From contig CALIUG010000048.1 of assembly GCA_938048755.1 (NCBI GenBank), positions 1 to 60,370 on the forward strand: a DNA stretch of 60,370 nt. Direction: 5' to 3'. This DNA comes from an uncultured Alphaproteobacteria bacterium. GTDB taxonomy: Bacteria; Pseudomonadota; Alphaproteobacteria; SP197. The notes below the pieces were generated by a model. That model saw nothing but the letters and a program-made list of their open reading frames with translations. It had not been told where the DNA came from and searched no databases. Position 1 is the stretch's first letter. Each line of letters begins with the position of its first letter. This document shows, in pieces, positions 18,248-26,608 of this stretch. The translations under genes and the position numbers were made by a program.

Positions 18248-19644
18248 CAGCAACCCAAGAACAGAAGGAACGCGCCATGCCGGAGGCAAAGGTTGTCGGG
18301 CCCGATGATGTCCTGATCCTTTCGGATCCGCTCATCTGGTCGGACCCGCGGTTCCACACACGCCTGCTTGAAGGCCTGCGCAAGGAAGGTTTTGCCGAAG
18401 AGACCCTGGTGGCTCTGGGCGATATCCTTGCCCGGAACAATGTCGGCGACCTTGATGGTCTGGTTGCTCTGGTCGGCAAGAGCGGAGACGAGGCGCTGAA
18501 GGCGGTCGTCGAACATCTGCACAGGATCGCGCAGTTCAATGCGACCTGCTATCTGCGCGACAAGCCCGAAAAGACCCGCGTCATCCAGTGGCCCAACAAC
18601 TCCAAGCTGAAGGCGGACGACCCCGGGCACTACTTCGACATTCTCGAGGATTTTCCCTGCCGTCAGACCCATCGTTTCATCACGCGCGATACGCCCATCG
18701 GCAGTGCGGGCTCGTGTTTTGCCCTGCGCATCGCGCACCAGCTGCAGCTCTGGGGCTACAACTACGTCATCGAGGAGGACGACCTCCCGCCCGATGTGCC
18801 GCTGGACCAGATTCAGGGCACCAACTACCGCATGGCGCCGGCACGCACCGGCACGCTCTTCAATGTGGTGTCCATGCGCCAGATGGTGGAGCGCGCCTTT
18901 GGTGAGTGGGAGCCCGAACATATCCTTTCCGTCGACAAGGGTTTCTGGCTCGACCCGTTCCGGCGTGTGCGCGCTTCTTACAAGGACCTCGATGGATACC
19001 TCGAGGACTATCAGCGTCATACCGATGCTCTGCGCCGCGCCCTCATGGCCTGCGAGGCGTTTGTCCTGACTCTGGGGCCGACCGAAGCCTGGAAGTTCGC
19101 CCATAGCGGTGACTTCACCAGTGTCGGACCCTGGAAGGTCGAGCCGACCCTGGTGCGGGCACACAACCTGACCGTGGAAGAGCATGTCGAGGAACTCGAA
19201 CGCCTTCTTGCCTGCTACAAGCGGCACCGCCCGGGAATCAAGATCATCCTCACGGTCTCGCCGGTGCCGCTCGACAAGACCTATTCGGATCACCTGCATG
19301 TCGTGGAAGCCAACGCGATTTCCAAGGCAAAGCTGCGTTTGGCAGCGGATCAGTTTGCCAGCCGCCACCCCGAAGATGTGTTCTATTTCCCGTCCTACGA
19401 GATCGTCATTTACGGTACCGCGAACCCTTGGGAATCCGACCATCGCCATGTTTCCTCCGAAGCGGTCGGCAGGGTGATGGCGATGTTCCAGCACATGTTT
19501 CTGAAAGAGCGCACAAAGCTTCCCTATAGCGGTCACACGGACGAAGTGGCGCCCGTCTCACCCACCATGATGGGCCGTGCCCGGCAACTGGCCGGTCCTC
19601 TGCGACCGCATCTGGGCGCCTTGCGCCGCAAGCTGGGGATCTAG
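18244..19644 (+). CDS. GSCFA-domain protein (SGNH-hydrolase-like)
   Basis: The protein (466 residues) carries the diagnostic motif GSCFA at residues 156-160 with the conserved Cys C158, followed by LGPTEAW and a C-terminal SDHRHVSSEA, as in GSCFA proteins, a group of SGNH-related domains found in capsule and lipopolysaccharide loci. The biochemical role of GSCFA proteins is not established; acyl transfer or esterase activity is a guess from the fold. It ends in TAG only 7 nt before the ABC transporter start. Confidence 0.82.
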   Translation: MTATQEQKERAMPEAKVVGPDDVLILSDPLIWSDPRFHTRLLEGLRKEGFAEETLVALGDILARNNVGDLDGLVALVGKSGDEALKAVVEHLHRIAQFNATCYLRDKPEKTRVIQWPNNSKLKADDPGHYFDILEDFPCRQTHRFITRDTPIGSAGSCFALRIAHQLQLWGYNYVIEEDDLPPDVPLDQIQGTNYRMAPARTGTLFNVVSMRQMVERAFGEWEPEHILSVDKGFWLDPFRRVRASYKDLDGYLEDYQRHTDALRRALMACEAFVLTLGPTEAWKFAHSGDFTSVGPWKVEPTLVRAHNLTVEEHVEELERLLACYKRHRPGIKIILTVSPVPLDKTYSDHLHVVEANAISKAKLRLAADQFASRHPEDVFYFPSYEIVIYGTANPWESDHRHVSSEAVGRVMAMFQHMFLKERTKLPYSGHTDEVAPVSPTMMGRARQLAGPLRPHLGALRRKLGI

Positions 19645-19651
19645 AAAAACC

Positions 19652-21562
19652 GTGAGCGATCCCACGCACAACGAAAAGGCAAAGCCTTTGCCGCCTCACG
19701 GGGGCGACAGCCGCGCTGCACCGTCGGGTGTGACTGGCAGCGTGCGCGCTGCCGCCGCCATGACCGTTTCGGGCTGGCGCATGTTGCTGCCACGCGAGAA
19801 GATGGAAACGAGCATCATCTTCCTTGCTTCGTTCCTGTCGTCTGCCGTGGAACTGGCGGCACTTTCGACTGCGGTGCCGTTCATCGGCCTGTTGCTGGAG
19901 CCCGATTCCCCCGATCGTTTCCCCATGGTCAACGAAGCCCTGGCGCTGGTCGGTTTGAAACCGGAAGGCGACACCGTGTTCCTGATGGGCGGGCTCGTGA
20001 TCGCCAGCCTTGCCGTGGCCTTCCTGTTCCGGACTATCATCTTCATCGCAGTGGAACGGTTCAGCGCGCATTTTGCCAACCGGCTGGTGGATGAGTTGAT
20101 CCATGGCTGCCTGTTCGGTCCCTACGCATGGCTGCGCACGCAGAACGGTGCGCATCTGGCTCAACGCATCTCGGTTGATGCCGCTTCGGTCGGCCAGGCG
20201 CTCTTCGCCAGTGTTCTCGACCTCAGCTACGGCGTCTTCATTCTGCTCATCGGCCTGACGGCGGTGATCGCTGCCTCGTCCTGGATGACCATCGGGGTCC
20301 TGATCGGTTTTGGCCTGCTGGCTGCGCTGATCCTTGCGGCGCTCAATCCGCTCTCGGCGCGTTATTCTGCCGACCAGCGCCATCAGAGCATCAAGAGCGT
20401 GCAGCAGGCCGTCGAATCTCTCAGTGGTGCCAAGGTTCTGAAGGTTTCCGGGCGTGAGCGTTACTTCCTGGACCGGTTCGCGACCAGCTGGCGACGTGCG
20501 AACTTCTCGCGCATGAAACTCAATGTGGTCAACAAGACGATCCCTGCCATCACCATGCTGGTGGGGCAGATTGCCATGTTGTCGCTTGCCATGACCCTGG
20601 TTGCCATTCAGCTCTCGGCCGAAATCATCGTGGCGCAGCTGACCTTTATCCTTCTGGTGCTGGTGCGCGTCCTGCCTGCCGTCTCCCAGATCAGTGGCGC
20701 CATCAACCGGCTGGTCAAGCTGGAACCGTTCTATGTCGGCTACAGCGAACTGCTGGGCTGGATCAAGAGCTGGACCACGACCCATACCGCCGCCGAAGTG
20801 CCCCATGGCGAGAGCCTGGCCTGGCAAACCCTGACCTTTGAAGAGGTTGCCTTTCGCTATGCCGATGCTGATCGGGCGCAGCTTGAAGACATCAACCTCA
20901 CGCTCGAACGCGGCAGTAGCTACGCCTTTGTCGGTGCTTCAGGCGCAGGCAAGAGTACTCTGCTGGATATCCTGCTTGGCCTGCTGATCCCGACCGGGGG
21001 GCTGGTGCGTCTGGACGGCAAACCGCTGACCGGAGGTATGCGCAACGCCTGGCTCTCGGTGATCGGCTATGTGCCCCAGGAAGCCTTCATCATTGATGAT
21101 TCCCTGCGCCGCAACATCGCCTTTGGCCTCGATGACACGCAGATCGATGATGCCAAGGTCTGGCGCTGCCTGGAGCTCGCGGAACTGGCCGATGTTGTGA
21201 AAACATGGCCGGACGGTCTGGAAACATCCCTGGGCGATGCCGGTGGCAGACTCTCGGGCGGACAGCGCCAGCGTGTGGCCATCGCACGCGCACTCTACGG
21301 CGACCCCCAGGTTCTGGTGTTTGACGAAGCGACCAGCGCGCTGGATGTCCCGACCGAACGCGCCATTCGCGGCACGATCAGTCGCCTGGGGGGCGAGCGC
21401 ACTCTGGTGACCATCACCCACCGCATGGGTTCTCTTGCCGATTGCGACAAGATCTTCGTGCTGGAGGACGGCGCCATCACGGCATCAGGCAGTCACGATG
21501 CCTTGTCGCGCGATAGCCGCTCATTCCGCCTGCTCTCGGACGCGCGCGTGGAAAGCGCATGA
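19652..21562 (+). CDS. ABC transporter, fused permease and ATPase (glycan/lipid exporter type)
   Basis: This half-transporter (636 residues from GTG 19652; the longer open frame upstream overlaps the GSCFA gene and is not transporter-like) has a hydrophobic permease part (about 50-360) and an ATPase with Walker A GASGAGKST (428-436), signature LSGGQ (534-538), Walker B with D558/E559 and ITHR. It resembles MsbA/PglK flippases. No Wzx/Wzy pair is visible in the window, so this may move the lipid-linked glycan or glycolipid across the inner membrane. The stop overlaps the L-glutamine kinase start by ATGA. Confidence 0.9.
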   Translation: MSDPTHNEKAKPLPPHGGDSRAAPSGVTGSVRAAAAMTVSGWRMLLPREKMETSIIFLASFLSSAVELAALSTAVPFIGLLLEPDSPDRFPMVNEALALVGLKPEGDTVFLMGGLVIASLAVAFLFRTIIFIAVERFSAHFANRLVDELIHGCLFGPYAWLRTQNGAHLAQRISVDAASVGQALFASVLDLSYGVFILLIGLTAVIAASSWMTIGVLIGFGLLAALILAALNPLSARYSADQRHQSIKSVQQAVESLSGAKVLKVSGRERYFLDRFATSWRRANFSRMKLNVVNKTIPAITMLVGQIAMLSLAMTLVAIQLSAEIIVAQLTFILLVLVRVLPAVSQISGAINRLVKLEPFYVGYSELLGWIKSWTTTHTAAEVPHGESLAWQTLTFEEVAFRYADADRAQLEDINLTLERGSSYAFVGASGAGKSTLLDILLGLLIPTGGLVRLDGKPLTGGMRNAWLSVIGYVPQEAFIIDDSLRRNIAFGLDDTQIDDAKVWRCLELAELADVVKTWPDGLETSLGDAGGRLSGGQRQRVAIARALYGDPQVLVFDEATSALDVPTERAIRGTISRLGGERTLVTITHRMGSLADCDKIFVLEDGAITASGSHDALSRDSRSFRLLSDARVESA

Positions 21563-23868
21563 ACGTCGCGACCATGCAGTTCGGTACCAAGGGTGAAACC
21601 CTGGCGCGTCTTGCGCCGCTGGTGCCCGACGCCAGATTCTGTGCCCAGATCCTGTTTACCGTGGCGGACTGGAACCAGGATGCCGATGCACTGCTGCGCC
21701 GGATCATGGCGGAGTTCGGTGACGGGCTTCTGGTGGTGCGCTCCAGTGGGCTCTCCGAGGACACCCACGCCTCATCCATGGCCGGTGTTTTCGACAGTGT
21801 GATTTCCGTGGAGCCGACACAGGAATCGATCACCCGCGCCGTAGAAACCGTCATGGCGAGCTACGGCAACGGGCCGGACGGCAACCAGATTCTGGTCCAG
21901 CCCATGATCCGCGATGTCGATATCTCCGGGGTGGTCGTGACCCGCGAGCTCACCGTTGGTGGCCCCTATTTCGTCATCAACTACGACGATTTCTCAGGCC
22001 GCACCGACACCGTGACCAGCGGGGCAGAAAGCAAGACCCTTCTGATCCACCATGATTCCGTCGAGGGCCTTCATTCGCCGCGCTTCCTGCGCCTGATCGC
22101 GATTGTGAAGACGCTCCAGGCGACCTGCGCCAATTCCCTGCTTGATATCGAGTTCTGTATTGCCGGTGACGACATCACCATCCTTCAGGTGCGCCCGCTC
22201 ACCATGCATGGACGCTGGCAGGCCGCGCCGGATGCCGATGTTGCCGCCAGCCTCACGCACATTCGCAACGATTGGGCCGAACGCACAGCTCCTCACGGTG
22301 CGATTTTCGGCGATGCACCGGTGCTCAGCGACATGGCCGACTGGAATCCGGCCGAGATGATCGGCCAGGCCCCGCGCCCCCTTGCCCTCTCGCTCTATCG
22401 GCGTCTCATTACCGACCGAACCTGGTGTGAGGCGAGGTTCGACATGGGGTATCGCCGCTTCACACCTGAGCCTCTTCTGATCGACCTGGGCGGCAGGCCC
22501 TATATTGATGTGCGTCTCAGCCTCAATTCTCTGTTGCCCGATGGGCTCGCAGACGGGGTTGCCGAACCGATTGTCACCCAGCAGCTCGCCATGCTGCGTG
22601 ATCAGCGTGATCTCCATGACAAGTTCGAGTTCGAGATCGCGCTTTCCAGCATGGACTTCGGATTCGCCGAGAAGGCCGGGCGTCTCGAGGTCGGGGACCT
22701 GGGCGACCTTGAGGATCTCCTGCGTGGCCTTACCAACGGCTGGATCGCGACCCGGCATGGTGAATTCCAACGCCTTTCGGACATGACCAGCCGGCTGGAT
22801 GCCGGAGTCGCGCAAACGTCTTCCAACCTGGTGCGGGCAGACCTACTCCTGGAAAACTGCCGGCATTACGGCACCCATCCGTTTTCGATTGTCGCGCGCC
22901 ACGCCTTCATCGCCATGGCGTTCGTCAAGTCGCTGGTCGCCCGTGATGCTGTCGATCCCGCCACAGCCGCTCGCCTGATGACCAGCGTGCATACGGTTGC
23001 TGCCGATGTGGTGGACGGCATGCACGGCGTTTCAAGGGGCACCACGACCATGGAGGCCTTCCTGGGTTTCTGCGGCCATCTGCGCCCGGGCACCTATGAC
23101 ATCCTCTCGGCACGTTATGACGCTGCGCCCGATCTCTACCTCAAGGGCAGCATGGCCGAGCCTGCGCCGGTAGAGCCTTTTGTCTGGGCTCAGGACGAGG
23201 GCAAGGCGCTGCAGTCTCTGCTGAACGATCATGGCCTTGATACCGATCCTGAGGGGCTGATGGATTACATCAGCCAGAGCGTGGCCGGTCGCGAGCAGAT
23301 CAAGTTCGACTTCACCCGCAACATTTCAGATGCGCTCGAAGCGCTGGCAGCCTGGGGCGAAGGCGTAGGACTCAGTCGTGATGACCTCTCGTATCTCGAT
23401 ATCGGAACGATTCTGAACGGATCGAACAAGGCCCCCGAAGAACTGCAAGAGATCGTGGCGCAGCAGCGTGAACAGCATGCCGTAACCCTGACCCTGCGCC
23501 TGCCGGAGGTCGTGACCGGCGTGGCCGACATCGGCGTTGTGCGCATGCCCCTGGGCAAGCCGACCTTCACGACACAGGAAGCGGTCACGGCCCGCGTCGT
23601 CGACCTGGAACGTGATGGTGCTGATGCGTTGGATGGCGCCATTGTCCTGATCGAGGCGGCCGATCCCGGTTATGACTGGATCCTGTCTCACGGCATCGCG
23701 GGCCTCGTAACCAAGTTCGGCGGTGCGAACTCGCATATCGCAATCCGTTGTGCGGAGTTTGGTCTTCCCGCCGCGATCGGGTGTGGCGAACGTCTGTTTG
23801 CCGAACTGGGGCGTGGTTCTGTGATCGAACTCGACTGTGCCACCCGAACCCTGCGGTCGATCGCATGA
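21559..23868 (+). CDS. L-glutamine kinase-like PEP-synthase homologue (Cj1418 type)
   Basis: This 769-residue protein has a PPDK/PEP-synthase N-terminal ATP-grasp (LLVVRSSGLSEDTHASSMAG, residues about 58-78; QVRPLT near 213) and a C-terminal phosphohistidine domain with H726 in FGGANSHIAIRCAEFGLP. It lacks the large PEP/pyruvate barrel of true PEP synthase. Size and layout match Campylobacter jejuni Cj1418, which uses ATP to phosphorylate the side-chain amide of L-glutamine. The following two genes are its pathway partners, which raises the confidence beyond homology alone. Confidence 0.83.
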   Translation: MNVATMQFGTKGETLARLAPLVPDARFCAQILFTVADWNQDADALLRRIMAEFGDGLLVVRSSGLSEDTHASSMAGVFDSVISVEPTQESITRAVETVMASYGNGPDGNQILVQPMIRDVDISGVVVTRELTVGGPYFVINYDDFSGRTDTVTSGAESKTLLIHHDSVEGLHSPRFLRLIAIVKTLQATCANSLLDIEFCIAGDDITILQVRPLTMHGRWQAAPDADVAASLTHIRNDWAERTAPHGAIFGDAPVLSDMADWNPAEMIGQAPRPLALSLYRRLITDRTWCEARFDMGYRRFTPEPLLIDLGGRPYIDVRLSLNSLLPDGLADGVAEPIVTQQLAMLRDQRDLHDKFEFEIALSSMDFGFAEKAGRLEVGDLGDLEDLLRGLTNGWIATRHGEFQRLSDMTSRLDAGVAQTSSNLVRADLLLENCRHYGTHPFSIVARHAFIAMAFVKSLVARDAVDPATAARLMTSVHTVAADVVDGMHGVSRGTTTMEAFLGFCGHLRPGTYDILSARYDAAPDLYLKGSMAEPAPVEPFVWAQDEGKALQSLLNDHGLDTDPEGLMDYISQSVAGREQIKFDFTRNISDALEALAAWGEGVGLSRDDLSYLDIGTILNGSNKAPEELQEIVAQQREQHAVTLTLRLPEVVTGVADIGVVRMPLGKPTFTTQEAVTARVVDLERDGADALDGAIVLIEAADPGYDWILSHGIAGLVTKFGGANSHIAIRCAEFGLPAAIGCGERLFAELGRGSVIELDCATRTLRSIA

Positions 23869-24554
23869 GCAAACCCCTGTTTGCGGTCTCCATGCGGGTC
23901 CAGCAGGCTGTGGGATACCACGAGCCGCGCGATGCCCTGGCCCATGACTGGTGGGCACAGATCGCAGACTGGGGCGGCATGCCGCTGCCCGTACCCAATC
24001 TTGGTGCAGGCATCGGCGCCTGGCTCGATGCGCTTGGCCCCTCAGTCGTGATTCTGACTGGCGGGAACGATGTCATCACGCGCACCGATGCTGCTGATGA
24101 CCGTTCGCCTGAACGCGATGCCACCGAACACGCCATGATTACCTGGGCCGGCGAACGTGGCGTGCCGGTTTTTGCCACATGCCGGGGACTGCAGGTGGTC
24201 AACCTCCATTTCGGTGGTGCGGTGCACGAGATTGCCGACAAGGGCAGCCATGTCGGGCGCGATCATGCCGTCACTCTGTCGCCGCCGTTATGCGAACTGG
24301 CCGGAAGCGGAACGGCAACGGTCAACTCGTTCCACAATTTTGGTGTGGCGCCGGACGCGGTTGGCGACGGCCTAAAGGTTTGTGCGGTCTCCACCGGGGA
24401 TGGTCTGGTGGAGGCGTTGGTGCATCGCGATGCGCCCATCGTTGCACTCCACTGGCACCCCGAACGGCGTGCGCCGGGAACGCAAGGCTTCGAAGACACT
24501 CTGTTCCGACGGCTTCTGGCCGAGGGCGCATTCTGGAAGGAAACGAGCGAATGA
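23865..24554 (+). CDS. Class I glutamine-amidotransferase-like hydrolase, gamma-glutamyl-CDP-amidate hydrolase (Cj1417 type)
   Basis: From ATG 23865 (overlapping the kinase stop) this gives 229 residues. It belongs to the PuuD / peptidase C26 group: nucleophile C106 in FATCRGLQVVN, an oxyanion-type GGNDVI, and a late H-x-H-P-E stretch (LHWHPERR). In the C. jejuni phosphoramidate route the Cj1417 homologue cleaves CDP-L-glutamine to cytidine diphosphoramidate and glutamate. On its own the sequence would only say gamma-glutamyl hydrolase; the flanking genes make the specific role likely. Confidence 0.82.
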   Translation: MSKPLFAVSMRVQQAVGYHEPRDALAHDWWAQIADWGGMPLPVPNLGAGIGAWLDALGPSVVILTGGNDVITRTDAADDRSPERDATEHAMITWAGERGVPVFATCRGLQVVNLHFGGAVHEIADKGSHVGRDHAVTLSPPLCELAGSGTATVNSFHNFGVAPDAVGDGLKVCAVSTGDGLVEALVHRDAPIVALHWHPERRAPGTQGFEDTLFRRLLAEGAFWKETSE

Positions 24555-25345
24555 AGGTTCTGATTGTTGCTGCCGGCCGGGGTTCGCGCCTTGGCGTTCA
24601 CAGCGACCAAACGCCCAAATGCCTGACGCCTTTTGCCGGATACAGGTTGCTGGACCTCCAGCTATCGGTTCTCCGCGGGGCGGGTCTTGATGATATCCAT
24701 CTGGTGCGCGGTTATCTCGGCGAGCAGCTCGATGGCCTGGGCCTCACGCTCTGGGACAATCCCGATTGGTCAGCGACCAACATGGTTGCTTCCATGCTGT
24801 GTGCGCGTCCGGTTCTTGAATCCGGTGAGGATGTCATCCTGGCCTATGGCGACATCATCTATGAAGAGAAGATCCTCGAGGCACTGCTGGCCGATGACAG
24901 TGAGGCCGGTGTGATCGTGGACCGTGAATGGCTGAAGCTCTGGATTCTGCGCAGCGACGATCCGCTTTCGGATGCAGAGAGCCTGCGCCTTGATGGTGGC
25001 GGCAACATCATCGATATCGGACGCAAGGTGCCGAGCCTGGACGAGATCGAGGCGCAGTACATCGGCCTCATGCGGTTCTCAGCCAAGGCGTGCGGCGAAC
25101 TGCTCGACCTCCTCGATCGTGCAGCCCAACCCGGCGGCGATGTGCAGGGCAAGCCGGTCGCCAACTGTTACATGACAGACCTGCTGCAGGCCCACATCGA
25201 TCATGGTGGCAAGCTCCATGCCGTCCCCATCGATGGCGGCTGGATCGAAGTCGATACTGATGAGGACCTTGCGCGTTACACCGCCCTGGTCGAGGCCGGA
25301 ACGTTTGGCGATCTGTGCGGTATCAAGGCATTGGCCGGGCGATAG
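24551..25345 (+). CDS. CTP:phosphoglutamine cytidylyltransferase-like NTP transferase (Cj1416 type)
   Basis: This 264-residue GT-A-like nucleotidyltransferase starts at ATG 24551, coupled to the hydrolase stop; the open frame extends further upstream but not in a recognisable way. It has the glycine-rich AAGRGSRLG (6-14), TPKCLTPF, and YGDIIYE with the metal-binding Asp. The family includes phosphocholine cytidylyltransferases; in C. jejuni the equivalent protein (Cj1416) joins CTP and glutamine phosphate to CDP-L-glutamine. Gene order with the two preceding genes is the same as cj1418-1417-1416. Confidence 0.82.
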   Translation: MKVLIVAAGRGSRLGVHSDQTPKCLTPFAGYRLLDLQLSVLRGAGLDDIHLVRGYLGEQLDGLGLTLWDNPDWSATNMVASMLCARPVLESGEDVILAYGDIIYEEKILEALLADDSEAGVIVDREWLKLWILRSDDPLSDAESLRLDGGGNIIDIGRKVPSLDEIEAQYIGLMRFSAKACGELLDLLDRAAQPGGDVQGKPVANCYMTDLLQAHIDHGGKLHAVPIDGGWIEVDTDEDLARYTALVEAGTFGDLCGIKALAGR

Positions 25346-25365
25346 ATCGAGACTTGGCGCAAACC

Positions 25366-26604
25366 ATGTCATTTGGATTGATCCCTGTTCTCGTGACCGC
25401 CGGTGCCGTGCTGGCGGCCGTTGAAGCGGCTGCGTGGACGGTGGTCATGATCTTCCGACGCAACTTTCCCTGGCTCATCGTGCCCCGTGACGCCAGGCCG
25501 GAGATCGCCACGGACGTGATCGAGAAATACGCCCGCGTGAGCTTCGATGCGGAGCTGGGCTGGGCACGCAAGCCCGGTACGTCGGGCCTCGATGTCTCGC
25601 CTGAGGGCGATGCAGCCTTTTCCATCGCGGACGATGGTGCGCGTACCAACCCGGGTTTCGAGGGCAAGCCCAGCAGTGTTGCGGTCTTTGGTGATTCCTA
25701 CGCCTTCTGCCGTCTGGTCGGTGACGGAGAGACCTGGCCACACGCGCTCTCCGGTCTGTGCGGGACCAACGTGCGCAACTTCGGTGTCGGCAATTACGGT
25801 CTGGACCAGGCGCTCCTGCGTTATGAACGTCAGGCCCCTGACCACAAAGGCTCTGTCGTGATCATGGCTGTGGTGCCCGAAACCATTGCCAGGGTTCACT
25901 CGTTCTGGAAGCACTTCTATGAGTAAGGCAACACGCTGGCGTTCAAGCCGATGTTCCAGATTGAAGGGGATGACCTCAAGCTGGTCCCGTGTGCGGTCCA
26001 GGAGGCACACGAAATCGCCGAGACCTCGCGCTGGCGTGACGCTGTGCGCCAGAACGACCGGTTCTACCGCGAGAAGTTCCTGGCAGACCTGATCCGGTTT
26101 CCCGCGAGCCTCAGCATCCTGCGCCGGTGGCGGCGTCATGGACGCATTCTTTCCGAACTGCTTTGCGGCGCGATGACCGGGGAACCCGAAGCTGCGCGCC
26201 GCAGGGCGTTTTCGGTTGTGCTCGATGAAAACCACCTGCATCAGCGGCGTCTCTTTGCCGAGCCGGAAGCAGGGGAACTGCTGCGCCGGCTGGTGGTCCG
26301 TTTCGAGGCGACGGCCAGACGTCACGGCGCAACGCCGCGCCTTGTCATCCTTCCTCAGCTCCGTGACCTCGCGGACCGGGCATCAGGCAGGGATGTCAGC
26401 CGGGAGGTTGTCCACAAACTGGGCGAGGTTGTGCCTGTTCTCGACCTTGGTGATGTCCTGCTGCAACAGCACGATGCCATGGAGGTCTATGAGGAGGGCG
26501 CATTGGGGCCGCATACCAGTCCCAATGCGAACCGTCTGATCGCCGAAACCGTACATCAATGGCTGGCTGCCGACGGGCTGGCCGGGGTGAAGGAAAGCAA
26601 CTAA
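25366..26604 (+). pseudogene. SGNH/GDSL-hydrolase-like protein interrupted by an in-frame TAA
   Basis: One frame runs from ATG 25366 to 26604 with a single TAA at 25924-25926 (codon 187 of 413). The first part has an N-terminal membrane segment (residues about 4-28) and the SGNH block I GDSYAFC with nucleophile S111. After the stop the same frame continues without loss of coding character and ends with GPHTSPNANRLIAE, the SGNH catalytic-His block (H383). The text around the stop, FYE-stop-GNTLAFKP, reads like a Tyr codon changed to TAA. A truncated product would lack the catalytic His. An ATG at 25951 could restart the second half but has no clear ribosome site. Confidence 0.8.
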
Positions 26605-26608
26605 CGCC

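Noticed and set aside
15542..18289. A very long minus-strand open frame (915 codons) across the GNAT, PhyH-like and KpsC-like genes
   Set aside because: It is antisense to three genes with clear catalytic motifs; its product is low in recognisable domains. High GC produces such open antisense frames.
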